Positions 1 through 9,035 of a stretch of DNA of 64,000 bases are shown here, in pieces. The notes under the pieces were generated by a model. It had not been told where the DNA came from, did no database searches, and saw only the letters and a program-made list of their open reading frames with translations. The stretch's first letter is position 1. Each line of letters starts with the position of its first letter. Position numbers and translations under genes: made by a program. Source of the stretch: Pantoea rodasii (GTDB taxonomy: Bacteria; Pseudomonadota; Gammaproteobacteria; Enterobacterales; Enterobacteriaceae); the NCBI RefSeq assembly GCF_002095465.1, contig NZ_MLFP01000086.1, forward strand, positions 372,001 through 436,000, read 5' to 3'.

Positions 1-355
1 TAAGAAAGTCGGTGTGGGCCTGGGCTCAAACTACGAGCAGTGGCTGCGCGACAACGTTAAAGGCGTCGATATCCGCACCTATGATGATGACCCAACCAAA
101 TATCAGGATCTGCGTTCAGGTCGTCTTGATGCCATTCTGGTGGACCGCTTAGCGGCATTGGATCTGGTGAAGAAAACCGGCAACACCATGGCGGTGGCTG
201 GCCCGGCATTCTCTCGTCTGGAATCGGGCGTGGCGCTGCGTAAAGGCAACGATGACCTGCTGAAAGCCATTGATGCAGCGATTGCTGATATGCAGAAAGA
301 TGGTTCGCTGAGCAAACTCTCTGAGAAATGGTTCGGCGCGGACGTCACTAAATAA
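1..355 (+). CDS. tcyJ: Cystine-binding periplasmic protein TcyJ (FliY), 3' part
   Basis: This is the C-terminal 117 residues or so of the periplasmic binding protein that captures L-cystine for the TcyJLN importer. The reading frame is open from base 2, so the start lies upstream of the window. The sequence follows E. coli FliY/TcyJ nearly residue for residue, including the second-lobe stretch around YDDDPTKYQDLR and the C-terminal end WFGADVTK. The stop codon TAA (353-355) shares one base with the likely ATG of tcyL, which points to translational coupling. In E. coli the D-cysteine desulfhydrase gene dcyD lies between fliY and tcyL; here it does not. Identity is very secure from homology and from the two downstream transporter genes. 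Confidence 0.95.
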   Translation, partial: KKVGVGLGSNYEQWLRDNVKGVDIRTYDDDPTKYQDLRSGRLDAILVDRLAALDLVKKTGNTMAVAGPAFSRLESGVALRKGNDDLLKAIDAAIADMQKDGSLSKLSEKWFGADVTK

Positions 356-1022
356 TGCAGGAAAGCCTACAACTGGTGCTGGATTCAGCACCATTTTACT
401 GAAAGGCGCGCTGTTCACACTGGAGCTGAGTATCGGCGGGATGTTCTTCGGCCTGATCCTCGGTTTCGTGCTGGCGCTGATGCGCCTGTCGCACTTCTGG
501 CCGGTTAACTGGCTGGCGCGCATCTATGTGTCGATATTCCGTGGTACGCCGCTGATCGCCCAACTGTTTATGATCTATTACGGTCTGCCGCAGTTTGGTA
601 TCGAGCTGGATCCGATCCCCTCCGCGATGATTGGTCTGTCATTGAATACTGCAGCTTACGCTTCGGAATCACTGCGCGGCGCAATCGCGGCTATTGAACG
701 AGGGCAGTGGGAAGCGGCGGCCAGTATTGGTATGACACCATGGCAAACTTTACATCGTGTGATTCTGCCACAAGCGGCACGCACCGCCTTGCCGCCGTTG
801 GGTAACAGCTTTATCAGCCTGGTGAAAGACACCTCGCTGGCAGCCACGATTCAGGTGCCTGAGCTGTTCCGTCAAGCGCAGCTCATCACCTCACGTACGC
901 TGGAAGTGTTCACCATGTATCTGGCCGCGTCACTGATTTACTGGGTGATGGCGACCGTGCTGTCGGCGTTGCAAAACCGCCTGGAAGCGCATGTGAATCG
1001 ACAGGATCGGGAGGCGAAATGA
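355..1022 (+). CDS. tcyL: L-cystine ABC transporter permease TcyL (single-base frameshift near the 5' end)
   Basis: TcyL is the inner-membrane permease of the cystine importer (polar amino-acid permease family). The ATG at 355 opens with MQESLQLVLDSAPF, matching the E. coli start, but reaches TGA at about 400. Restoring one T in the run at 394-397 gives APFLLKGALFTLELSIGG and joins the long frame that is open from 441. The repaired protein is 222 residues, the E. coli length. The EAA-loop signature (GQWEAAASIGMTPWQT) and the C-terminal membrane segments are intact. The stop overlaps the tcyN start by ATGA. The lost base is more likely a sequencing error than a real mutation, given the other short homopolymer indels in this window. 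Confidence 0.9.
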
Positions 1023-1771
1023 GTGCCATTGAAGTTCGTCAGCTGGTGAAACAGTTTCATGGTCAGACGGTGCTGCACGGCATCGATCTGGATGTGGCGC
1101 CCGGTGAAGTGGTGGCGATTATCGGGCCGAGCGGCTCGGGTAAAACCACGTTGCTGCGCAGTATCAATCTGCTGGAAGTGCCGGATAGCGGCCGCGTCAC
1201 GGTGGGTGAGATCACCATTGATGCGGGCGTGGGTCTGCATAAGCAGAAGGATAAGGTACGGCGCTTGCGTCAGCAGGTCGGTTTTGTGTTCCAGAACTTC
1301 AATCTGTTCCCGCATCGCTCGGTGCTGGAGAACATTATTGAAGGGCCGGTGATCGTCAAAGGTGAACCGAAAGCGGAAGCGATCGCGCGTGCGCGCAGTC
1401 TGCTAGAGAAAGTGGGCTTGCACGGCAAAGAAGAGAGTTTTCCGCGTCGTCTTTCTGGTGGTCAGCAGCAGCGCGTGGCGATTGCCAGGGCGCTGGCGAT
1501 GCGTCCGGAAGTGATTCTGTTTGATGAGCCAACGTCCGCATTGGATCCAGAGCTGGTGGGCGAGGTGCTAAACACCATTCGCGCGCTGGCGCAGGAGAAG
1601 CGCACCATGGTGATCGTCACCCATGAGATGAGCTTTGCGCGTGACGTCGCCGATCGCGCGATTTTCATGGATCAAGGACGTATTGTGGAGCAGGGCGCGG
1701 CCAAAGAACTGTTCAGCAATCCTCAGCAACCACGCACCCGGCAATTTCTCGACAAATTTCTTAATCAATAG
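1019..1771 (+). CDS. tcyN: L-cystine ABC transporter ATP-binding protein TcyN
   Basis: This is the cytoplasmic ATPase that powers TcyJL-mediated cystine uptake. It has 250 residues, the usual length. A Walker A motif (GPSGSGKTTLL) lies near residue 35, the Q-loop (FQNFNLFPH) near 95, the ABC signature (LSGGQQQR) near 147, Walker B (VILFDEPTSALDP) near 165 and the switch histidine (VTHEMSFA) near 200. The start overlaps the tcyL stop by four bases, so the three genes form one transcription unit ending at the terminator at 1776-1808. The sequence alone would fit several polar amino-acid ATPases; the E. coli-like TcyJ and TcyL neighbours decide the assignment. Confidence 0.93.
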   Translation: MSAIEVRQLVKQFHGQTVLHGIDLDVAPGEVVAIIGPSGSGKTTLLRSINLLEVPDSGRVTVGEITIDAGVGLHKQKDKVRRLRQQVGFVFQNFNLFPHRSVLENIIEGPVIVKGEPKAEAIARARSLLEKVGLHGKEESFPRRLSGGQQQRVAIARALAMRPEVILFDEPTSALDPELVGEVLNTIRALAQEKRTMVIVTHEMSFARDVADRAIFMDQGRIVEQGAAKELFSNPQQPRTRQFLDKFLNQ

Positions 1772-1775
1772 CCTC

Positions 1776-1808
1776 AAGCGTCGTCGATCACTGACGACGC
1801 TTTCCTCC
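1776..1808 (+). terminator. Rho-independent terminator of tcyJLN
   Basis: A perfect 10-bp stem pairs 1776-1785 with 1793-1802 around a 7-nt loop. It is followed by a pyrimidine-rich tract, and it begins 5 bases after the tcyN stop. Confidence 0.85.
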
Positions 1809-2007
1809 TTTCTCGCGATTTTCCGCACCTCAGTATCCTCTGAAAAGTTTAACGCTGCGCTTACTTAACTTGATGAATTTCATTACATTAAATTGTCATA
1901 AATTCTGATGGCAATAGGCGAGACGATTTTTAAGAGCCGCCCGATTGAGACATCTTTGTAAATATAAATAATTCTTTACAAATTCATGGCGCAATCAGGA
2001 TAAAACA

Positions 2008-3095
2008 ATGAGCAATGCCAGAAATGAAGTCCTCTGGATCAATACGCTAAAAGGGGCGTGTATCTTGTTGGTGGTACTTCATCACTCGATCATCACCACC
2101 TTCGCTCCGTCAATCCATCACCTCACCGCCGGGGTGGTGCCCGCACAGTGGTGGGTCACCTTTAACACTTACCTTTCACCGCTGCGTATGCCGGCTTTCT
2201 TCTTTGTTTCCGGTTTACTGGCCGCCAGCTCCATCGTGAAGAAAAGCTGGAAAGAGGTGTTCACCAAAAAGTTCAGCAATATCGTGTACCTCTATTTGCT
2301 GTGGGGCGTGATTCAGTGGCTGAGCATTCATTACATCTCGACGCACCTTGGCGAGCGTCTTTCCAGCACCAAAAATGCAGCTTATGCCGATACGCCGTTT
2401 GAGTTCGTCAAGCTGCTACTGACCTCGATGACCAGCCTGTGGTATCTCTACGCGCTGGCGGGCTTCTTTCTGTTCACCAAGCTGTTCCATCGCCAGAAGA
2501 TTGCGCTGGTGGTGCTGGCGGTCATGGCGACCTACGCTGCGCAGTTTAGCCTGATCCCCGGTTGGGGACCGGCCAGCGTGGCGCAGAACTATCTGTACTT
2601 CCTGCTCGGGGTGTTCTTTAGCCAGTCGCTCATTGAGATCAGCCAGCTCAAACGTCAGCACTGGCTGCTGCTGGCAGGGATTGCGGTGATTGGGGTGGCG
2701 CATCATATCGGCGGCATCTACAAAATCCTTTCTACAGCCTGCTGACGATTGTGTTTGGCATTGTGCTATGTCGTTTTCTCAACGATCGCCTGAACATGGC
2801 CTGGCTTAACTGGATTGGCCGTAATACGCTGCAAATCTACGTGTTGCACCGCATCTTTATCGAGTTGTTGGGCCTGGGTGCGATTGCGATTGCGCTGCAC
2901 TACGGTTGGTTTGGCAATGCCGCCTTCAGCTGGGCTTGGGCGCTGTTGATGCCAATCACTGGTGTGGCGGTGTGTGTGACGGTCTCACTGCTGGTGTGGA
3001 CGCTGCTGAATCGCGGTCCAGGGCGGATGTTATTTATTTACCCGCGCTTACTGCGTAAATCCACGGCAGAAGCGAAACCAGCACCGTTGCAATAA
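2008..3095 (+). CDS. Acyltransferase family 3 membrane protein, YcfT-like (single-base frameshift)
   Basis: This is a polytopic inner-membrane protein of the acyltransferase-3 family (OafA/OpgC type), whose members transfer acyl groups to cell-surface glycans; the substrate here is unknown. The family features are the N-terminal NTLKGACILLVVLHHS segment with its HH pair, the RMPAFFFVSGLLAA segment, and WIGRNTLQIYVLHR near the C-terminus. It resembles E. coli YcfT. The frame breaks near 2730-2736: adding one T in the CTTT run gives YKILFYSLLTIVFG and joins the frame that runs on to 3095. The repaired length is 362 residues, against 360 for the intact paralogue that follows. The start has no strong Shine-Dalgarno but matches the paralogue's N-terminus. 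Confidence 0.8.
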
Positions 3096-3103
3096 TCATT
3101 TCT

Positions 3104-3130
3104 GGGCCAGTTAACTGGCCCTAATTAATT
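3104..3130 (+). terminator. Hairpin after the first acyltransferase gene
   Basis: An 18-base palindrome (stem 3104-3110 with 3115-3121, TTAA loop) lies 8 bases after the stop and is followed by an AT-rich tract. It is probably a terminator, although the T run is imperfect. Confidence 0.6.
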
Positions 3131-3505
3131 ACCGCTAGCACAACGCTAATATTCCCGCTTATCCATTTGCCACATTTAATAATAATCCGAAAGAGATTTG
3201 ATTTAAGTTTGGTTTTTAGAGTGCGGATTGCTCTTAATTTCCTTGCATCAAACCCCGCTGTTATTTCCCGGCGAATGGCTTTTAGTCACTCTATTTAGGG
3301 AAGATATTCTTAGTCTGCTTAGCATTTGATTAATGTCTGGAACTGTAAAGTATTGTTATATCAGGGCCACAAAAAAACTTTTAGGACTTTCGCTAGAGTC
3401 ATCCCGCTGCTGCTTGTTTAATAATCGTTGAATAACCAGAAATGCATTATTGATTATTTCCTCATACTTCTCCTTTAGACCTACACAGCCGCGGGAGTTA
3501 ATCAG
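3131..3505 (+). other. AT-rich intergenic region between the acyltransferase paralogues
   Basis: About 375 bases are clearly more AT-rich than the flanking genes and carry no convincing ORF. The second paralogue therefore probably has its own promoter. The 14 bases at 3299-3312 loosely resemble an RcsAB-type box, but the match is partial and is not claimed as a site. Confidence 0.5.
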
Positions 3506-4588
3506 ATGAATAACGCCAGGAAAGAAGATATTGCTTGGGTGAATACCCTTAAGGGGGCCTGCATATTGCTGGTGGTGTTGTATCACACCGTATTACCCGG
3601 ATTTGAAGGAACGGTGAAATTATTGACGGCCGGTTGGATCCCGGCAGAAATATGGGTGCAGTTTAATACCGTTTTATCACCCCTGCGTATGCCAGCCTTC
3701 TTCTTTGTCTCTGGCCTGCTGGCAACCAATGGCATTTTAAATCGCCCCTGGAAGCAGGTGTTTACTAGTCGCATTACCAATCTGTTCTATCTGTATATTT
3801 TGTGGGGCTTTATTCAATGGTGGTCGATTGTGGGTATCTCCACAGAAATCACCGGCCAGCGTATTTCGCAAAACCTGAATGCCGCCTATGCGGGCTCGCT
3901 GTTTGAGTTCCTCAAGCTGACATTTATGGCGATGAGCACCTCGTGGTATCTGTATGGATTAGCGCTCTATTTCCTGTGCGCCAAGATCTTCCATAAACAG
4001 AAGGTGGCGTTGCTGGTGGTGGCGATTGCGCTTAACTATCTGGCGGTGGAGAAGATCATTCCCTACTGGGGACCGCAAAGTGTCGCGCAGTACTTCCTGT
4101 TCTTCTTGCTGGGCGCATTCTGGAGTCCGCTGATGTTGCGTATGAGCGAATGGCGTCGCGAGAATATCGTGCCATGGGCTCTGCTGGCTGCGGCAACCGG
4201 TATCCACGTCATCTTTGGTTTGGATAAGAGCCTGTTCCTGTGCATCATCGCCGTGCTGGCGAGCGTGGCAGCCTGCCGTTGGCTCAACGCGCACTTTAAA
4301 ATGACCTACTTCAACTGGATTGGACGCAATACGCTGCAGATTTACGTGATCCACCGCATCTTCATTGAGTTCTTTGGCATGTCAGCGATTCTGTTCGCGC
4401 AGCGCCATCATCTGTTTGATTATGCCTGGTTCTCGATATTGTGGGCGTGTTTCTATCCGATTGCGATCGTGGGGATCTGCTCACTGTGTTCTGTGGCAGT
4501 GTGGTCGTTGACCAACCGAGGATTGGGGCAGTCGCTGTTTGTCTTCCCGACGTTGATTGGCTTGAAGCGCAATAAGTCTGCGGCTTAA
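3506..4588 (+). CDS. Acyltransferase family 3 membrane protein, YcfT-like (intact paralogue)
   Basis: This 360-residue multi-spanning protein is a close paralogue of the gene at 2008-3095. Shared landmarks include NTLKGACILLVVLYHT at the N-terminus, RMPAFFFVSGLLATN in the next segment, NAAYAGSLFEFLK in the middle and WIGRNTLQIYVIHRIF near the C-terminus. The family acylates sugars or lipids at the inner membrane; no substrate can be inferred. The pair looks like a tandem duplication. The gene converges on putA, and both share the hairpin at 4587-4617. The ATG follows GGGAGTTAATCAG, an acceptable ribosome-binding site. Confidence 0.85.
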   Translation: MNNARKEDIAWVNTLKGACILLVVLYHTVLPGFEGTVKLLTAGWIPAEIWVQFNTVLSPLRMPAFFFVSGLLATNGILNRPWKQVFTSRITNLFYLYILWGFIQWWSIVGISTEITGQRISQNLNAAYAGSLFEFLKLTFMAMSTSWYLYGLALYFLCAKIFHKQKVALLVVAIALNYLAVEKIIPYWGPQSVAQYFLFFLLGAFWSPLMLRMSEWRRENIVPWALLAAATGIHVIFGLDKSLFLCIIAVLASVAACRWLNAHFKMTYFNWIGRNTLQIYVIHRIFIEFFGMSAILFAQRHHLFDYAWFSILWACFYPIAIVGICSLCSVAVWSLTNRGLGQSLFVFPTLIGLKRNKSAA

Positions 4589-4617
4589 AAAAAGGGTCGC
4601 CATCACTGGCGACCCTT
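4587..4617 (-). terminator. Terminator shared by putA and the acyltransferase gene
   Basis: A perfect 10-bp stem pairs 4592-4601 with 4608-4617 around a 6-nt loop. The A run at 4587-4593 becomes a T run on the minus strand, so it best serves putA. It may also stop the convergent acyltransferase transcript. Confidence 0.85.
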
Positions 4618-4649
4618 CCTTACATCCTCAGATGCGCATCTGATTTGCT

Positions 4650-7600
4650 TTAACCAATGGTCATTAAGCTGGCGTTACCGCCCGCCGCTGCAGTATTCAC
4701 GCTCAGAGAGCGCTCTATCAACAGACGTTCCAGCAGCAGATTGGTCTCACCCCGCGCAAAGCCCTGCACCGAGACAATCGCACCGTCACGCGCCGCAACC
4801 TGTTCACACAGGCCGCGCAGCTGATCGGCATCACCGTGGTAAATCACCGCATCAAACTCAGCCGCCAGCACATCTTTCACCAGCACGACCTGTTTTTGCA
4901 CTGCGGCAGGCAGCGATTTACGCAGTTCGCGATGCAGCTCATCATCCTGCCATAGCGCCTGACTGCCCACGCTGGTGACGGCTGCCAACTGCGTCAATGC
5001 ATCCTGTTGGTTATCGGCAATGCACAGCACGTGATCGCGCGGCAACAGCGTGAAGGTGTTGCGTTCCCCGGTTGGGCCCGGCAGCAGACGCACGGTGCCG
5101 GCCTGCGCCAGTTCATCGTAACGCTGACACAGTGCCAGCAACTCAGGCTTATCCTGCGCCCAACTCTGCAATGCCTGATGGCCGCTCATCAGCTCTGCGC
5201 GCACCGACATATCAACCGGACGTTCAGCATCCTGACGGTCGAAGGTCTTACGCAGTGCGCCATCCGGACGGTTTGCCAGCAGACGATACAGATACAGCGG
5301 GCCACCCGCTTTGGGACCGGTGCCGGACAAGCCTTCACCGCCAAACGGCTGCACGCCCACTACCGCACCGACCATATTACGGTTCACATACAGGTTGCCG
5401 ACTTTCGCGCCAGCCGTGACCTGCGCAATGGTTTCATCGATGCGGGTATGCACGCCGAGCGTCAGACCGTAACCGGATGCGTTAATTTGATCGACTAACT
5501 GCGGCAGCTGAGTCCGCGCAAAGCGCACCACGTGCAGTACTGGACCAAACACTTCTTTATCCAGATCGCTAACCTGACCCAATTCGATCAGCGTGGGTTT
5601 GATGAAGGTGCCGCTTTTCCACTCTTTACTGTCTTGTGGATTGTCCTGCGCCGCCTGATAGACGGTGAAGCCCTTGTTGCGCATCGCCAGAATATGACGC
5701 TCGATGTTGTCTTTGGCTTCGCTGTCGATCACCGGACCAATATCGGTCGACAGGCGCTCAGGATTCCCCATGCGGCACTCTGCCATCGCGCCACGCAGCA
5801 TTTTCAGCGTGTGCTCTGCTACATCGTCCTGGATGCACAACAGGCGCAGCGCCGAGCAGCGTTGTCCGGCACTGTCAAATGCCGAGGCGACGATATCGAT
5901 CACCACCTGTTCTGTCAGCGCTGATGAATCCACGATCATCGCGTTCATGCCGCCGGTTTCGGCGATCAGCGGCGTTGGACGACCTTGCGGATCGAGACGA
6001 CCGGCCAGATTACGTTGCAGCAGCGTGGCAACGGCGGTTGAGCCGGTGAACATCACTCCGCGCACGCGCTCGTCACCGGTTAGCTGTGCGCCAACGGTTT
6101 CACCCTGACCTGGCAGCAGTTGCAACACGCCTGACGGCACGCCGGCATCCAGCATGATTTGTACCGCCTGCGCGGCAATCAGCGGCGTCTGCTCAGCCGG
6201 TTTCGCCAGCACGCTGTTACCCGCAGCCAGTGCCGCAGCAATTTGACCCGCGAAGATTGCCAGCGGGAAGTTCCATGGACTGATACACACCACCGGTCCG
6301 AGCGGACGATGGGTTTCGTTATCGAAATCATCACGCACCATACCGGCATAGTAGTAGAGGAAATCGACCGCTTCGCGCACTTCGGCAATGGCGTTGTTGT
6401 AGGTTTTGCCCGCTTCACGCACCAGCAAGCCAATCAGCTGCTGCATTTGGCCTTCCATCGCTTCCGCCGCGCGCTCCAGAATGGCGGCACGCTCCTGCGG
6501 TGGCGTAGCAAACCAGATTGGCCCGGCATTCACTGCCGCATCCAATGCGTCAGACACTTCAGCTTCGCTGGCATCGCGCACGCTGCCCACCACATCGGCG
6601 GGTGCGGAAGGGTTGAGTACCGGACGGCTGACGCCTTCACCCAGCTCACCTTCAATCAATGGCTGCGCGATCCACGGCTGGCTGGCGCTGCTCAGCAGGG
6701 CGCTGGAGAGTGAGGCCAGACGATGCTCGTTCGCCAAATCAAGACCCGCAGAGTTGGCGCGCTTCTCGCCATACAGGTCACGCGGCAGTGGGATCTTCGG
6801 ATGCGGTAAACCGACCGCGCCCTCGCTCAGCGCCATCTTCTCGACGGCAGAAACCGGATCGGCAACCAGCTCATCCAGCGGCAGGGTGTTATCTGCGATG
6901 CGATTGACGAAGGAGGTGTTGGCACCGTTTTCAAGTAAACGACGCACCAGATACGCCAGCAGGGTTTCATGCGTGCCCACCGGCGCATAAATACGGCACG
7001 GACGGTTCAGTTTGCCATCGGCCACTTTGCCAACCACCTGCTCATACAGCGGTTCGCCCATGCCGTGCAGACACTGGAACTCGTACTGACCAGGATAGTA
7101 GTTATTGCCCGCCAGCTGATAAATCGCGGCCAGCGTGTGGGCATTATGGGTCGCAAACTGCGGATAAATCAGGTTCGGCACCGCCAGCAGTTTGCGCGCG
7201 CAGGCCAGATAGGAGATATCGGTGTACACCTTGCGGGTGTAAACCGGATAGCCTTCCAGGCCTTCAACTTGCGCACGTTTGATTTCGCTGTCCCAGTACG
7301 CGCCTTTAACCAGACGAATCATCAGGCGACGACGGCTGCGCTGCGCCAAATCCACCAGTGAATCGATGACAAACGGGCAGCGTTTCATGTAGGCCTGAAT
7401 CACGAAACCAATGCCGTTCCAGCCTTCCAGTTCTGGCTCGAAGCACAGTTTTTCCAGCAGGTCGAGCGACAGCTCCAGACGGTCCGCTTCTTCGGCATCA
7501 ATATTAATGCCGATGTCATAAGAGCGGGCCAGCAACGTCAGCGATTTAAGGATGGGATACAGCTCTTCCATCACGCGATCGTATTGCGCACGGCTGTAAC

Positions 7601-8594
7601 GCGGATGCAGCGCCGACAGCTTGATGGAAATGCCCGGACCTTCATAGATGCCGCGACCGTTGGAGGCTTTACCAATCGCGTGGATTGCCTGCTGATAAGA
7701 CAGCAAATAAGCTTTGGCATCGCTGGCGGTTAGCGCGGCTTCACCCAGCATATCGTAAGAGTAGCGGAAGCCTTTCTCTTCCAGCTTGCGCGCGTTGGCC
7801 AGCGCTTCAGCAATGGTTTCACCGGTAACAAACTGTTCGCCCATCAGGCGCATCGCCATATCCACGCCTTTGCGGATCAGTGGCTCGCCACTCTTGCCGA
7901 TGATGCGGTTGAGTGAACGCGACAGATTAGCTTCGTTATGGGTGGACACCAGACGCCCGGTAAACAGCAGGCCCCAGGTCGCGGCGTTGACGAACATCGA
8001 CGGGCTGCGGCCCAGATGCGACTGCCAGTTGCCGTTACTGATTTTGTCACGGATTAGCGCATCACGCGTTGGCTTGTCGGGAATACGCAACAGCGCTTCC
8101 GCCAGACACATCAACGCCACGCCTTCCTGAGAGGAGAGGGAGAACTCCTGCAGCAGACTTTGCACCATGCCAGCGCGTCCGGTTGCACCTTTTTGGTGCC
8201 GCAGCTTATCCGCCAGGCTATAAGCGAGCTGATGCGTTTTCTCAGCCAGCGGGGCAGGGAGACGCGCCTGCTCCAGCAGCATCGGGACTGCATCGGTTTC
8301 CGGGCGGCGCCACGCGGCGGTGATCGCCGAACGGGTCACCGACTGCGGCAAAATATGCTCGGCGAAGTCGAGGAAAGGCTGGAACGCCTCGTCTGGCGTG
8401 CCGTCTTCACTGGCTGCATCGGCAAGCTGCAAAGGAATTTCTGGCAATGACTCACCGGCTTCCAGTTGCGAAAGATAGTTAAAAATCGCCTGTTTAATCA
8501 GCCAGTGTGGCGTGCGGTCAATTTTACCTGCCGCCAGTTTAATGCGATCGCGGGTGGCTTCATCCAGCTTCACCCCCATGGTGGTGGTTCCCAT
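4650..8594 (-). CDS. putA: PutA: proline utilization repressor, proline dehydrogenase and P5C dehydrogenase
   Basis: PutA is a trifunctional flavoprotein. It represses the put genes without proline; with proline it moves to the membrane and oxidises proline to glutamate. The N-terminal ribbon-helix-helix (about residues 1-47, starting MGTTTMGVKLDE) is the DNA-binding part. The FAD-dependent proline dehydrogenase barrel covers roughly 85-610. The aldehyde dehydrogenase domain (650-1110) has the glutamate motif IAETGGMNAM and the cysteine motif SAGQRCSALR. The ATG at 8594 is chosen because it matches the E. coli start and follows GAGGAAATC. An in-frame ATG at 8651 would add 19 residues but has no ribosome-binding site and abuts the operators. 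The resulting length, 1314 residues, fits the family. It is divergent from putP. Confidence 0.96.
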   Translation of the reverse strand: MGTTTMGVKLDEATRDRIKLAAGKIDRTPHWLIKQAIFNYLSQLEAGESLPEIPLQLADAASEDGTPDEAFQPFLDFAEHILPQSVTRSAITAAWRRPETDAVPMLLEQARLPAPLAEKTHQLAYSLADKLRHQKGATGRAGMVQSLLQEFSLSSQEGVALMCLAEALLRIPDKPTRDALIRDKISNGNWQSHLGRSPSMFVNAATWGLLFTGRLVSTHNEANLSRSLNRIIGKSGEPLIRKGVDMAMRLMGEQFVTGETIAEALANARKLEEKGFRYSYDMLGEAALTASDAKAYLLSYQQAIHAIGKASNGRGIYEGPGISIKLSALHPRYSRAQYDRVMEELYPILKSLTLLARSYDIGINIDAEEADRLELSLDLLEKLCFEPELEGWNGIGFVIQAYMKRCPFVIDSLVDLAQRSRRRLMIRLVKGAYWDSEIKRAQVEGLEGYPVYTRKVYTDISYLACARKLLAVPNLIYPQFATHNAHTLAAIYQLAGNNYYPGQYEFQCLHGMGEPLYEQVVGKVADGKLNRPCRIYAPVGTHETLLAYLVRRLLENGANTSFVNRIADNTLPLDELVADPVSAVEKMALSEGAVGLPHPKIPLPRDLYGEKRANSAGLDLANEHRLASLSSALLSSASQPWIAQPLIEGELGEGVSRPVLNPSAPADVVGSVRDASEAEVSDALDAAVNAGPIWFATPPQERAAILERAAEAMEGQMQQLIGLLVREAGKTYNNAIAEVREAVDFLYYYAGMVRDDFDNETHRPLGPVVCISPWNFPLAIFAGQIAAALAAGNSVLAKPAEQTPLIAAQAVQIMLDAGVPSGVLQLLPGQGETVGAQLTGDERVRGVMFTGSTAVATLLQRNLAGRLDPQGRPTPLIAETGGMNAMIVDSSALTEQVVIDIVASAFDSAGQRCSALRLLCIQDDVAEHTLKMLRGAMAECRMGNPERLSTDIGPVIDSEAKDNIERHILAMRNKGFTVYQAAQDNPQDSKEWKSGTFIKPTLIELGQVSDLDKEVFGPVLHVVRFARTQLPQLVDQINASGYGLTLGVHTRIDETIAQVTAGAKVGNLYVNRNMVGAVVGVQPFGGEGLSGTGPKAGGPLYLYRLLANRPDGALRKTFDRQDAERPVDMSVRAELMSGHQALQSWAQDKPELLALCQRYDELAQAGTVRLLPGPTGERNTFTLLPRDHVLCIADNQQDALTQLAAVTSVGSQALWQDDELHRELRKSLPAAVQKQVVLVKDVLAAEFDAVIYHGDADQLRGLCEQVAARDGAIVSVQGFARGETNLLLERLLIERSLSVNTAAAGGNASLMTIG

Positions 8595-8651
8595 GATTTC
8601 CTCGTCCTCAAAATATGAATCGACATCAGCGTGGGCTGCACTATCACTCAT

Positions 8652-8833
8652 GTTGCAACTTTGTGCAACCGTGTTAAATGTGACCTCAGTTGCACCTTGT
8701 TAACCGCTTTAAAGACTGCTTTGTAAAAGCGGCACAAAACTTGCTGCAAGAAGCTCGCCAAAGTTGCAACTCCGGTCAACGAGAGCACTCTCATGTTGAA
8801 TAAGGTGCAACTTAAAGTGTGAGCATGTGCAAC
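8652..8833. promoter_or_regulatory. Cluster of PutA operator motifs between putA and putP
   Basis: The hexamer GTTGCA or its complement occurs at 8652-8659 (palindromic GTTGCAAC), 8664-8669, 8689-8694, 8763-8770 (palindromic), 8806-8811 and 8828-8833. GTTGCA is the known recognition core of the E. coli PutA ribbon-helix-helix domain. Both divergent promoters should lie in or beside this cluster, consistent with joint repression of putA and putP by PutA. Confidence 0.8.
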
Positions 8834-8929
8834 CTATTGACATTAAAACAGCGAAGTCAGGTGAAACCATTGTGACAGCTGTGTTAAATGCATTGTGCGC
8901 GCCGCCCCTTTGCGGCAGGATACCGCGCC

Positions 8930-9009
8930 TTAAGAGAAATCGCTTTCTCTGGATGCGGTAAAGCCCTGATGCCATCACGTTCCGATGGCTCAGGAGAGAT
9001 TTCTCTTAA
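8930..9009 (+). promoter_or_regulatory. Structured putP leader with mutually exclusive hairpins
   Basis: An 11-bp perfect inverted repeat pairs 8930-8940 with 8999-9009 and encloses an inner hairpin. In the inner hairpin, CCTGA pairs with TCAGG and GCCATC with GATGGC around ACGTTCC (8965-8994). The 5' arm can instead fold locally: AGAGAAA at 8933-8939 pairs with TTTCTCT at 8944-8950 around a 4-nt loop. The element ends 26 bases before the putP ATG. If transcribed it offers two alternative folds, as regulatory leaders do. No known riboswitch class was recognised. Confidence 0.45.
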
Positions 9010-9035
9010 CGGATTAAATAATAAGTGGAGAGAGT

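Noticed and set aside
5007..8450. Several plus-strand ORFs of 100-190 codons opposite putA
   Set aside because: They are antisense shadows of the GC-biased putA codons, with no independent support.
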